Part shown: piece after piece, positions 1 through 7,140 of the stretch | Position numbering within the stretch: position 1 is the first letter of the stretch | Layout of the letters: every line of letters starts with the position of its first letter | Source: Actinomycetota bacterium | GTDB lineage: Bacteria; Actinomycetota; Acidimicrobiia; Acidimicrobiales; Ilumatobacteraceae | Assembly: GCA_005800965.1 (NCBI GenBank) | Contig: SYEA01000044.1 | Location: 1-14,729, forward strand | Direction: 5' to 3' | Length of the DNA stretch: 14,729 nucleotides | Made by a program: the position numbers and the translations under genes | The notes under the pieces: model-generated | What the model was told of the DNA's origin: nothing | Database searches by the model: none | Seen by the model: the letters and a program-made list of their open reading frames with translations, nothing else

Positions 1-48
1 GCATCCCTGATAAGGATGAGGTCACAAGTTCGATTCTTGTTAGCCCCA
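1..48 (+). tRNA. tRNA-Ile (GAT), 3' part only
   Basis: This is the 3' half of a tRNA cut by the left edge of the window. The anticodon stem pairs bases 2-6 with 14-18 around the seven-base loop CTGATAA, which puts anticodon GAT at 9-11. The T arm follows (stem 24-28 with 36-40, loop TTCGATT). The 3' acceptor strand TAGCCCC is at 41-47 with discriminator A at 48. It would pair with a 5' GGGGCTA lying outside the window, as is usual for bacterial tRNA-Ile(GAU). CCA is not encoded. In many actinobacteria this tRNA lies just after gyrA with tRNA-Ala next to it; here tRNA-Ala is about 4.7 kb away. Confidence 0.93.
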
Positions 49-64
49 CGAACAAATCAGGACG

Positions 65-202
65 ATGAAACTCTTCCGGCGCCTCCTCCTCGTGCTTTCC
101 GTGGCGTCTGCCGTCGTTGGCATTCTGCGCTTCGGGGGCAGCAGCAAATCTCGAGTCACCACCAAACAGGGCGGGTGGCGCACCTATACGCCACCCAAAT
201 GA
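65..202 (+). CDS. 45-residue putative single-pass membrane mini-protein
   Basis: A 45-codon ATG-to-TGA reading frame lies between tRNA-Ile and the Rossmann-fold gene. The protein starts MKLFRRLLLVLSVASAVVG, which is a basic start followed by a hydrophobic stretch (about residues 7-21) suited to a membrane anchor or an uncleaved signal. A short polar, basic tail ends in GGWRTYTPPK. The basic-then-hydrophobic order and a gap of only 7 bases to the next start (210) favour a real gene. The ribosome binding site is poor: AGGA at 59-62 is only two bases from the ATG, so translation may follow processing of a tRNA-mRNA transcript or start without a leader. It lacks the DLW motif of the DLW-39 small proteins found near this locus in other actinobacteria. 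Family and function are unknown. Confidence 0.55.
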   Translation: MKLFRRLLLVLSVASAVVGILRFGGSSKSRVTTKQGGWRTYTPPK

Positions 203-209
203 CAAATCA

Positions 210-1211
210 ATGATCGGGGTCATCGGCGCAGGCGTAACAGGGTCACATGTGGTGGAGCACTTGGTGGCGAGTGGCCAGGTGCATATTTATGTAAATGACA
301 CCAACCCGGTGGTGGCGCATCGTGTGGTGGAGAAGTTCTCACGCGCTACCAGTTCACGCTCCACTAACAAAGTGTCAGCCGTGTCGAGCACACAAATGCT
401 CACCACCAATGTGGTGGTGTTGGCGTGTCCGGCACCGCACGCCAAGGCTGCCCGGCGATTACTAGAAGCCGGTGTCAGCGTCGTGTCGTGTAGCGACGAT
501 GTCGAAGACACACTTGCCTTACTTGACCTCGATGCCGTAGCCCGCCAGATGCGGCAAACGTTGGTGGTTGGCGCAACTGCGTCACCTGGTTTGTCGGGTT
601 TGTTGGTTCATTTGTTGTCGAAGCGATTCGATGAAATCGACGAAACACATGTCGCGGTGCACGGCACTGCCGGCCCAGCGTGTGCCCAACAACATCACCG
701 CGCATTGTCACGCCAGTCGATTGGTTGGCACGATGGTGATTGGCTGCGCCGCCCTGCTGGAAGTGGACGCGAGTTGTGTTGGTTCCCCGACCCAGTCGGG
801 CCACGCGATTGTTATCGTGCGGAATTGGCCGATCCAATAGTTCTTCATCACGGTGTTGCCAGCCTCACCCGCGTATCCGTGCGTGTTTCAGCAACTCGTC
901 GTGACCGCCTCACCGCGCGACTGCCGATGCTCACCCCACCCCATGCCGAAGGGGGTATGGGTGCGCTGCGGGTAGAGGTGCGTGGTTGGCGAAATCAGGC
1001 ACGCCATGTGGAGGTGATTGGTGCCGCTGATCGCGTGGCAAATCTGGCCAGCGCAGTCGCGTTCGCCGCAGCACGCAGCGTGATTGCTGGTGGGTTCTCG
1101 AGCGGAGTCCGTGTGCTCGGCGACGGCGAGTCACCGAATGACGCTGTACTCCAGGATGTGCTTGATACAGGTGTGCGATTGAGTGAATTCGTCGGCACAT
1201 CATCCCATTGA
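210..1211 (+). CDS. NAD(P)-binding Rossmann-fold protein, saccharopine-dehydrogenase-like
   Basis: The 333-residue product opens with MIGVIGAGVTG, a textbook GxGxxG dinucleotide-binding loop (G6, G8, G11). An acidic residue at the end of the second strand (D30, in YVND) favours NAD over NADP. A second strand-like stretch, TTNVVVLACPAPHAKAAR, and the segment VVGATASPGLSGLL resemble the Gfo/Idh or saccharopine-dehydrogenase-like layout, in which an N-terminal Rossmann domain is followed by a substrate domain. The second half is less typical and carries GPACAQQHHR and WFPDPVGPRDCYR. I chose the ATG at 210 because the Rossmann motif begins there; the frame is open upstream to 117 but overlaps the mini-protein. 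It is probably co-transcribed with the mini-protein. The substrate cannot be read from the sequence. Confidence 0.72.
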   Translation: MIGVIGAGVTGSHVVEHLVASGQVHIYVNDTNPVVAHRVVEKFSRATSSRSTNKVSAVSSTQMLTTNVVVLACPAPHAKAARRLLEAGVSVVSCSDDVEDTLALLDLDAVARQMRQTLVVGATASPGLSGLLVHLLSKRFDEIDETHVAVHGTAGPACAQQHHRALSRQSIGWHDGDWLRRPAGSGRELCWFPDPVGPRDCYRAELADPIVLHHGVASLTRVSVRVSATRRDRLTARLPMLTPPHAEGGMGALRVEVRGWRNQARHVEVIGAADRVANLASAVAFAAARSVIAGGFSSGVRVLGDGESPNDAVLQDVLDTGVRLSEFVGTSSH

Positions 1212-1256
1212 GCCCGTGTTTTATCAACTGACAGCATCCAGATAGGTTGCGACACG

Positions 1257-2150
1257 ATGCCGACTCGCTATGACATTGACCCACCTGCTTTGCTGCCTGC
1301 CCGCCTGGTGTTCGTGCCGGGGCGTGGCGAATTCTTCGTGCGCTATGCGGTGCATGTCGACCCTCAGGCACCCGTGGTGTTGCTGTTGCACGGTTGGACC
1401 GCAACGAGTGACCTCAATTTTTTTACGGCATATCACGAACTGAGCGAGTTTGCGACGGTCATTGGCATCGATCACCGCGGTCACGGGCACGGTTTACGCC
1501 CCGATGTCAAGTTCACCCTGGAAGATTGTGCCGACGATGCAGCAGCCGTATGCAAAGAGCTTGGTGTATCGGCAGTCGTGGCCGTGGGCTTTTCTATGGG
1601 CGGGCCAATCGCCATGCTCATGGCCAAGCAACATCCACGTTTGGTAACGGGTCTCGTGCTGCAGGCAACTGCCATGGAGTGGCGTGCATCGGCACGCGAC
1701 CGGTCACGAATGCGGGTCATGCGAGCACTCGGCCCGATCACGCGTCGATTTATTCGTCCGAGCACCGTGCGGCTGGTATTCGCGCGGCGCATTACACGTC
1801 GTCACCCGTTGCGTCGACATCTGGGGTGGATGCTTGCTGAGTGGCGCCGTAGCGACCAGTGGCACATGGTGCAAGCCGGTCGGGCAATCGCCAAATTTGA
1901 TGCCCGACCCTGGGCTGGTGCACTCGGCGTTCCAACGAGCGTGGTGCTCACGCTCAACGATCAATTGGTGCCCCCACGAAAACAACAGGCGTTGGCCGAC
2001 CTCACTCGGGCGCAAGTCGTGCCGCTGGCAGCCGACCATTTTGTGAACGTCAGCAAGCCCCAGGAGTTCAGCGCGGCAACTGCGCAGGCGGTGCGCTTGG
2101 TGTTGACGGCTCAGCATGGGCGTGCAACAACTGCTCCATCCGCTCACTGA
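1257..2150 (+). CDS. alpha/beta-fold hydrolase
   Basis: This 297-residue protein has a complete alpha/beta hydrolase catalytic set. The oxyanion-hole motif HGW is at 45-47, the nucleophile elbow GFSMGG has Ser113, Asp235 lies in TLNDQLVPP and His261 in AADHF. IDHRGHGHG at 71-79 is also typical. A basic, Arg-rich cap (about 143-200) sits between the core halves. There is no signal peptide, so it is probably cytoplasmic. The substrate (ester, lactone or other) cannot be read from the sequence. The gene follows the Rossmann gene by 45 bases; TAGGTT at 1243-1248 fits a -10 box placed for a leaderless start, so it may have its own promoter. The last 83 bases overlap the convergent DUF1003 gene, tail to tail. 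Confidence 0.88.
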   Translation: MPTRYDIDPPALLPARLVFVPGRGEFFVRYAVHVDPQAPVVLLLHGWTATSDLNFFTAYHELSEFATVIGIDHRGHGHGLRPDVKFTLEDCADDAAAVCKELGVSAVVAVGFSMGGPIAMLMAKQHPRLVTGLVLQATAMEWRASARDRSRMRVMRALGPITRRFIRPSTVRLVFARRITRRHPLRRHLGWMLAEWRRSDQWHMVQAGRAIAKFDARPWAGALGVPTSVVLTLNDQLVPPRKQQALADLTRAQVVPLAADHFVNVSKPQEFSAATAQAVRLVLTAQHGRATTAPSAH

Positions 2151-2586
2151 GCGCATCAAGTGAGTCTCGCAACTCGTTAGTGGTGACGGTGTTTGATAAT
2201 GCAAGCCGCACGGCTGCCAATTCACGGGCCAAGTATTCGGCGTTCTCCTGAGTTCGCGTGGCGATAGCCCGATCATTTTCTAGGGCGTGACGATCGCGAT
2301 CTTCCTGTCGGTTTTGTGCCAACAAAATCAGTGGCGCAGCGTATGCCGCCTGCACGGAGAACATGAGGTTCAACAAGATGAACGGGTATGGGTCCCAACG
2401 CAGGGCGATGGACAACACATTGACCGCAATCCAGATGATGACGAGAAACGTTTGCACAACAAGGAATCGAGCAGTGCCAAGATTGCGAGCGATGCCTTCA
2501 GAAAAGCGTCCGAATGCACCGGCCTCGTAGGACACGTTCAGTTTGCGGCCATAGCGCGGATTCGCCAGATTTTCACGACGCTTCAT
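2068..2586 (-). CDS. DUF1003 family membrane protein
   Basis: The 172-residue product carries the DUF1003 core. A first membrane helix lies at about 40-60 (FLVVQTFLVIIWIAVNV). Then comes the family signature DPYPFILLNLMFSVQAAYAAP, which forms the second helix and ends in LILLAQNRQ. The rest is a charged, probably coiled-coil tail rich in E, R and L. I chose the ATG at 2586 because it overlaps the upstream stop as ATGA, a 4-base coupling with the MgtE-N/CBS gene; the frame stays open further upstream. The same two-gene pairing is, to my knowledge, recurrent in actinobacteria. The biochemical function of DUF1003 is not established. The 3' end overlaps the convergent hydrolase gene. Confidence 0.88.
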   Translation of the reverse strand: MKRRENLANPRYGRKLNVSYEAGAFGRFSEGIARNLGTARFLVVQTFLVIIWIAVNVLSIALRWDPYPFILLNLMFSVQAAYAAPLILLAQNRQEDRDRHALENDRAIATRTQENAEYLARELAAVRLALSNTVTTNELRDSLDALSERMEQLLHAHAEPSTPSAPPAQLPR

Positions 2587-3839
2587 GAGGTTCCTCGCGC
2601 TGTAGAGAGTGATTCCGTTTCCGACTCGAGACGTTGACGACGCCAATCGGCGGGCAGAGCACGATCAAGCACGTCGTCAACAGTGATGGCACCCAGCAAG
2701 TGGTTACCTGAGTCAACTACTGCAACGGACAACAAATTGTAGGTAGCAAGTCGAATCATGACGTCACGTTCGTTCAACGTCGGAGGTATGGTCGGCTCGT
2801 GTTGCAAGCAATCTTTCAGTTTTGTTTGGGGAGGTTCGCGCAGCAGTCGTTGAAAATGCACCACACCCATGTAGCTCCCGGTTGGTGGTTCGTGCGGGCC
2901 GTGGGTGACAAACACTTGAGCGGCAATCGACACATGTCGTTCAGGGTCGCGCACATGGGCCAAAGCTTCAGCGACGGTGACCTCGGGTGATAACACGATT
3001 ACCTCCGGGGTCATCAGTGCTCCGGCGGTGCCTTCTGGCCAGGACAGCAGTTGACGCATGGTGTCGGCATCTTCTTCGTCCATCGACTCCAAGACTTGAG
3101 CGCGCTGTTCGGTGCCCATCGTGCCGAGCAAATCGGCTAGATCGTCGAACTCCATTTCATCGAACACGCTGTTCAAGCGGTCTAGATCCAAGCCTTCGAT
3201 CAGCCGCAACTGCTCATCTTCGGGCAATTCTTCCAGCACGTCAGCCAGACGCTCGTCGTCCATTGCGGCGGCAATCGTGCGACGCTGTTCAATCGGGAGA
3301 GAAGCAATGAATGTTGCGACATCACTTGGGTGCATATTGCGAAGTCGCGCTGCCTCAGCAGCAATCGGGGTGGTTGGTGCAAAGAGTGATGCAACTTCGT
3401 GCCAGTCGACCAACCGAAATGTTGGGCGAGCCAGCAGTGAACTGCGTTTGGTCAAACGAACGTTGGCGACGTACCAAGCAGGGTGGTGGCCACCTTGGTA
3501 TTGCAGGGCAACGTCGGCAACTGTTTCCTCGCCGTATTGCTGGTCAAAAACATCAGCAGCAAGTAGACGTTCACCTTCACGGGTGCGAAATGGGTTCAAA
3601 TCAAGGTCGTAACTCTTCAGCCGCACCCCACTGTTGTCGAGCGACGCCACTCGGGCAGCTGAAACAAAGATTCTTCGCCGTTGGCTAGTGGCGACGTATC
3701 CCAAGACGCGAGTTGCCTCGGTGGATCGCCCCGGAACTACGACAATGTCATCGATTTTTCCGATGAAGGCGCCACCGGCATCCAATAGCGGCAACCGCAT
3801 GATGCGGTACGCGTAGATGAGGTCGGTCGCGGCTAACAC
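2583..3839 (-). CDS. PRC-barrel / MgtE N-terminal / CBS domain protein
   Basis: The 418-residue protein begins with a PRC-barrel-like domain (about 12-65, RLPLLDAGGAFIGKIDDIVV). A helical MgtE intracellular N domain follows at about 165-265, with repeats such as LADVLEELPEDEQLRLIEGL. The signature TAGALMTPE at 271-279 leads into a CBS pair running to about 395. MgtE magnesium channels use the N and CBS domains to sense cytoplasmic Mg2+ and close the pore, but this protein has no membrane pore domain. It therefore looks like a detached sensor or regulator rather than a transporter, although automated annotation often calls it one. It is coupled by an ATGA overlap to the DUF1003 membrane protein, a likely partner. 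The start used is GTG at 3839 with no clear ribosome binding site; ATG at 3800 is an alternative. Confidence 0.85.
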   Translation of the reverse strand: MLAATDLIYAYRIMRLPLLDAGGAFIGKIDDIVVVPGRSTEATRVLGYVATSQRRRIFVSAARVASLDNSGVRLKSYDLDLNPFRTREGERLLAADVFDQQYGEETVADVALQYQGGHHPAWYVANVRLTKRSSLLARPTFRLVDWHEVASLFAPTTPIAAEAARLRNMHPSDVATFIASLPIEQRRTIAAAMDDERLADVLEELPEDEQLRLIEGLDLDRLNSVFDEMEFDDLADLLGTMGTEQRAQVLESMDEEDADTMRQLLSWPEGTAGALMTPEVIVLSPEVTVAEALAHVRDPERHVSIAAQVFVTHGPHEPPTGSYMGVVHFQRLLREPPQTKLKDCLQHEPTIPPTLNERDVMIRLATYNLLSVAVVDSGNHLLGAITVDDVLDRALPADWRRQRLESETESLSTARGTS

Positions 3840-3910
3840 GACGTGAGGCTACCCATTGAACGGCACACGAACCTCGCACCAAGCGGGACTTTTTGCCGTA
3901 AAGACCTTGG

Positions 3911-4669
3911 TCAATTGCGAAGGTCGCTCAATATGAGCGCAACATATTCGCGCAGATACACGGTGGAATCACGCAGTGCATCAACGCGTGGAAAAAAGGA
4001 GGCGATACCAATGTCTCCCCAGGTGGTGTCGGTGATATTGGGGTCCGAGCCGATCATCCGAAGGTTGTCGAAGTATCGAGAGAACTCGTGTTGCGCACGG
4101 CGCAGATGAAAGTCCGAGGTGACGATGGCCAAGGCCATATCTGGGGCGAACAGGGCTGAGTCTCGTGCTTGTTTGGCATGCCCCTTGGTGTTCAATGAGA
4201 TGGCCTCAATGATGATGTTGGTTGCAGGCACGCCTAGTCGTTGGGCTTGGGCCTGCATTAACTGGCCTTGTTGCTCTGGCTCACGCAGCGCTTGCATACC
4301 AGGCTGGGCGCCAGTCATCACGAGGGTGGCGTTGGGATAGTCGCGCCACAACATCACACCGCGATTCACCCGCCGCACGGTTTCTCTACCCGAAGCATCC
4401 AACTCGGGTTCGTCTGCAATATCAAAGCCGGCACTCAAGACAAAGATGTAGCGCGGTGACCAGCCATCTTCGAGTGTTGACTCCACCATGAGGGGTCGCT
4501 CTAGCAACAGTGCAAAAAGGGGTGTGCACGCCAGCCACAAACCCGCCAAAGCTGAGGTTCCAATGATGTTCACCCATTGCCTGAGCCGCGAGGTACGCCA
4601 GAGGTAGACCCACACCCCGACCAGAATGACCAGTGGTAACCACAGCGGTTCAACGAGATCTTTAGCCAC
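3911..4669 (-). CDS. YdcF/ElyC/SanA-type DUF218 membrane protein
   Basis: From the GTG at 4669 the product is 252 residues. Two membrane helices near the start (about 7-24 and 36-53) are followed by a DUF218 domain. Family features are the strand IFVLSAGFD, the segment LVMTGAQPG, ISLNTKGHA, and TSDFHLRRAQHEFSRYF near the end. Relatives such as ElyC and SanA act in envelope maintenance; the exact reaction here is unknown. The open frame continues upstream to 4789, but that stretch is antisense to tRNA-Ala and gives the familiar false peptide GLEPTTPCVQSRCSSQLSYVP, so I placed the start after the tRNA. The gene is 71 bases upstream of the MgtE-N/CBS gene on the same strand and may be co-transcribed with it. 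Confidence 0.8.
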   Translation of the reverse strand: MAKDLVEPLWLPLVILVGVWVYLWRTSRLRQWVNIIGTSALAGLWLACTPLFALLLERPLMVESTLEDGWSPRYIFVLSAGFDIADEPELDASGRETVRRVNRGVMLWRDYPNATLVMTGAQPGMQALREPEQQGQLMQAQAQRLGVPATNIIIEAISLNTKGHAKQARDSALFAPDMALAIVTSDFHLRRAQHEFSRYFDNLRMIGSDPNITDTTWGDIGIASFFPRVDALRDSTVYLREYVALILSDLRN

Positions 4670-4714
4670 AGCATCAAGAGTACGAATCTCACCCGTAGAG
4701 TGGGGCTTCGTTTC

Positions 4715-4788
4715 GGGGACGTAGCTCAGCTGGCTAGAGCACCTGCTTTGCACGCAGGGGGTCGTGGGTTCGAGTCCCATCGTCTCCA
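4715..4788 (+). tRNA. tRNA-Ala (TGC)
   Basis: A complete 74-base tRNA cloverleaf. Acceptor strand GGGGACG (4715-4721) pairs with CGTCTCC (4781-4787), with one G-T pair, and the discriminator is A4788. The D arm starts GCTCAGCTGGCTAGAGC. The anticodon stem CCTGC (4742-4746) pairs with GCAGG (4754-4758) around loop TTTGCAC, giving anticodon TGC at 4749-4751. The T arm contains GGTTCGAGTCC. CCA is not encoded. TAGAGT at 4696-4701 has a -10 pattern at a suitable distance, so the promoter probably lies between this gene and the divergent DUF218 gene. Confidence 0.97.
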
Positions 4789-4831
4789 CTTCATGAGTTC
4801 AGTTGTGCTGCTGCTCTCGTGCCGAAACGGC

Positions 4832-5668
4832 TCACCAACCCAATACCACCGGGGTGCCGGTCGGTCGTTGCGCAAGGTCATCAACATCATCTGATGCCAA
4901 TACGCCGACGACGGGGTATCCACCCGTGGTGGGATGATCAGCGAGCATCACCACGAGTTCTCCACCCGGGGTGAGTTGCACCGCCCCGCGCACGAGGGGC
5001 AAAGACAGCAACTCCGGGAATTTGTTGCGACGCAGGGCGTCACTCGTGAGGCGTATGCCGATCCGGTTACTGTCTTGCGCGGTGATCCATTGCTGAGTCA
5101 CGAGGCCTTGTCGTTGTTCGGATGTGAGCAGCGAGAGATGAGGGCCAGGATGTAGTGATAGTCGTGGCGAACGGCGGGGAACAATCGGAACATCAAGGCC
5201 GGTGGCCAACCGGTCAGTCGCACCAAGAGTGATTTCGCCACCTACAGTGAGCGGCATCGGCACTATCTCGCTGAGTGAGTCGTGCGATAACGAGTTGAGT
5301 TGGGCCAAGCCGCGCACTCCGCCGGTGAAAGCCACATAACAACGCATCCCGTCAAGCAGTCGGTTGATGCGGATGGTGTCACCGGGGCGAACGAGGGTTG
5401 CCTTGCAATGGGCCAAGGGTTGGTCGTTGATAGATGCGTCGGTGTCGGCCCCAGTTATGACGACAGTGACAACAGCAGCAGCACGAAGTGACAAGCCGCC
5501 GCTGGTTTCCAACATCGCAGCCGAGCGCTCATTGCCAGCCAGTCGATTGGCTAAGAGAAATGAACCGCGATCAACTGCTCCGGAGTGAGGCACTCCAAGA
5601 TGTGCCCAGCCAGGGCGGCCGTAATCCTGCACGGTTGTCAGCCCGGCGCGCTCAACAATCAGCGTCAT
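4832..5668 (-). CDS. pxpC: 5-oxoprolinase subunit PxpC
   Basis: The 278-residue protein belongs to the biotin-dependent carboxyltransferase-like (AHS2/KipA) family. The N-terminal hallmark TVQDYGRPGWAHLGVPHSGA spans residues 12-31, followed by DRGSFLLANRLAGN. ITGAD, YVAFTGG and the C-terminal segment DHPTTGGYPVVG are also family motifs. With PxpA and PxpB it forms the ATP-dependent bacterial 5-oxoprolinase, which opens 5-oxoproline (pyroglutamate) to glutamate in the cytoplasm. Its ATG overlaps the pxpB stop as ATGA, so the two are translationally coupled. It is somewhat shorter than the usual 310 or more residues, ending just after PVVLGW, so a few C-terminal elements seem trimmed. Confidence 0.93.
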   Translation of the reverse strand: MTLIVERAGLTTVQDYGRPGWAHLGVPHSGAVDRGSFLLANRLAGNERSAAMLETSGGLSLRAAAVVTVVITGADTDASINDQPLAHCKATLVRPGDTIRINRLLDGMRCYVAFTGGVRGLAQLNSLSHDSLSEIVPMPLTVGGEITLGATDRLATGLDVPIVPRRSPRLSLHPGPHLSLLTSEQRQGLVTQQWITAQDSNRIGIRLTSDALRRNKFPELLSLPLVRGAVQLTPGGELVVMLADHPTTGGYPVVGVLASDDVDDLAQRPTGTPVVLGW

Positions 5669-6324
5669 GTGATTTGCTCAAACGACACGATGGTGCCAGG
5701 GGTGAGTGTTGCCGGTTCATCGCGGGCCATGTTCCACAGTTCGTGGTCGGTGACACCAAGTAGGTGCCAACCCCCGGGCGATTCGCGTGGATACACGGCG
5801 GAGTATTGCGCTGCGATGGCAACTGCACCGCGCGGCACCCGCGGGCGCGGTGTCGCTCGGCGGGGTAGGTGCAAGACCGCAGGCAGGCCGGTGAGATAGG
5901 CAAAGCCCGGCGAGAATCCACAGAACTCCACCACGTATCTCGCGCCACTGTGCAAGGTGACGACTTCTTGGCTCGTCAGCCCGCACTGTTGGGCAACGTA
6001 GTCAAGATCAGGGCCGCTGTAGTCAACGGCAAGAGTGACACTTGGGGCGGCTACAGGCGAGATCCCCCCGTTACCACTGATGTCAATCGAGCCAAGTAAG
6101 GCCCGCACTACTTCGGCGTTGTCGCGAGGATGTGTGACCACCACACTGCGGGCACCAGCCACCACATCGTTGATGGACACATGTTGTTCGGTGCAGGTGT
6201 GCAATATTGCCGTGCGCACCACGGCTGCTTCACCCGCATGCAAACCATCGATCATGGTTGCTTCAGGCCCGTACGCAATCACGCGTGGCGACGAGTTATT
6301 CGTCGCCAACAAATCAGCGGGCAC
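5665..6324 (-). CDS. pxpB: 5-oxoprolinase subunit PxpB
   Basis: This is an AHS1/KipI-type allophanate-hydrolase-like protein, 219 residues from the GTG at 6324. The best family motif is FCGFSPGFAYLTGLP near the middle. It is followed by PRRATPRPRVPRGAVAIA and SAVYPRESPGGWHLLG. The early segment VIAYGPEATMID matches the normal N-terminal strand. I chose the GTG at 6324 because it overlaps the pxpA stop by 11 bases and gives a family-like length. The frame is open upstream to 6453, but that part lies over the pxpA coding sequence. The protein is the partner of PxpC in 5-oxoproline cleavage. KipI in Bacillus also inhibits a sporulation kinase; nothing here suggests that role. Confidence 0.9.
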   Translation of the reverse strand: MPADLLATNNSSPRVIAYGPEATMIDGLHAGEAAVVRTAILHTCTEQHVSINDVVAGARSVVVTHPRDNAEVVRALLGSIDISGNGGISPVAAPSVTLAVDYSGPDLDYVAQQCGLTSQEVVTLHSGARYVVEFCGFSPGFAYLTGLPAVLHLPRRATPRPRVPRGAVAIAAQYSAVYPRESPGGWHLLGVTDHELWNMARDEPATLTPGTIVSFEQIT

Positions 6325-7066
6325 GCGGCACGACTCCAGCGTCGGCACATGCTGTTTGCACTGCACGCAGCAACTCGGCAGCACCTGGTGTGTCGCTATG
6401 TACGCAGATGGTTTCGGCATGCACTGTGAGTAACTCGCCATCCACTGTGCCAACTGTGCCGTCGTTTAGCACCTGGGTGACTCGTGCATAGATGTGATCA
6501 GGCTCGGTGATGAGTGCATCAGTGCGCGAGCGCGGGGTGAGAAGCCCATTGGAAAAATAGCTGCGGTCAGCAAACCACTCAGAGACGAAACGAACACCAT
6601 GCTGCACGGCAAGGCGCGCTGTTACCGAATTGGCAAGCCCAAACAATGCAACTTGGTGTCGTTGAGCCAAAGCCACCACCACAGCGGCAAGTGCTTCGTT
6701 GGTAGCAGCGGTGTTATAGAGCGCACCATGCGGTTTGATGTACGTCACGCGAGTGCCGCAATTGCGGGCAATCTCCGCCAGCATCATGAACTGATGTTCC
6801 AAAGATGCATCAAGTTGTTGGTTGTCCATATCCATGGCGAGCCGACCAAAGTGTTCCCGATCTGGGTACGACACCTGAGCCCCAATGGCCACACCATGAA
6901 CCACCGCCGATGCACACACTGCCCGCATCGATGCCACGTCTCCGGCATGACCGCCACAGGCCACATTGGCGCTGGTGATGTGGGCCATCAAGTCGGGTTC
7001 ATGGCTGTCGCGCCACAAAAGTGGTGTTTCGCCTAGGTCGCAGTTCACGTCTACATGCCGAGCCAT
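6314..7066 (-). CDS. pxpA: 5-oxoprolinase subunit PxpA (LamB/YcsF family)
   Basis: The 250-residue protein is a LamB/YcsF family member. Motifs in order are DVNCDLGE (residues 6-13), ITSANVACGGHAGD, GAQVSYPDREHFGR, TYIKPHGALYN, SEWFADRSY and a late VHSDTPGA. In the family the conserved Asp and His residues of these motifs form the active site that attacks 5-oxoproline with ATP. I used the ATG at 7066: an AGG lies nine bases upstream and MARHVDVNCDLGE is the usual start. An in-frame ATG at 7075 is an alternative. It is the first gene of the tightly overlapping pxpA-pxpB-pxpC operon and is divergent from the thiolase gene, with 86 bases between the starts. Confidence 0.95.
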   Translation of the reverse strand: MARHVDVNCDLGETPLLWRDSHEPDLMAHITSANVACGGHAGDVASMRAVCASAVVHGVAIGAQVSYPDREHFGRLAMDMDNQQLDASLEHQFMMLAEIARNCGTRVTYIKPHGALYNTAATNEALAAVVVALAQRHQVALFGLANSVTARLAVQHGVRFVSEWFADRSYFSNGLLTPRSRTDALITEPDHIYARVTQVLNDGTVGTVDGELLTVHAETICVHSDTPGAAELLRAVQTACADAGVVPRAR

Positions 7067-7140
7067 ACCCAGCATCCTGCCTGGTGAATGTTCGACTCGC
7101 TGAATTCGACCAGTTCTGCGCAATACTAAAGGCACCACTC

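Noticed and set aside
16..213. Open frame starting in tRNA-Ile
   Set aside because: It begins inside the tRNA, has no protein-like features and conflicts with the better mini-protein frame at 65-202.
401..419. Perfect 8-base inverted repeat CACCACCA-ATG-TGGTGGTG
   Set aside because: It lies inside the Rossmann gene and is explained by codons for Thr-Thr-Asn-Val-Val-Val. There is no sign of a terminator or an RNA role.
1704..2276. 190-codon minus-strand frame under the hydrolase
   Set aside because: No domain, no start signal and opposite to a gene with intact catalytic residues, so it is a shadow frame.
3878..3911. Inverted repeat ACCAAG...CTTGGT after the DUF218 gene
   Set aside because: The stem has only six pairs, the loop is 22 bases and there is no T run on the right strand, so it is not a convincing terminator.
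4700..4894. Open frame over tRNA-Ala on the + strand
   Set aside because: The peptide GDVAQLARAPALHAGGRGFES is the well-known false translation of a tRNA gene.
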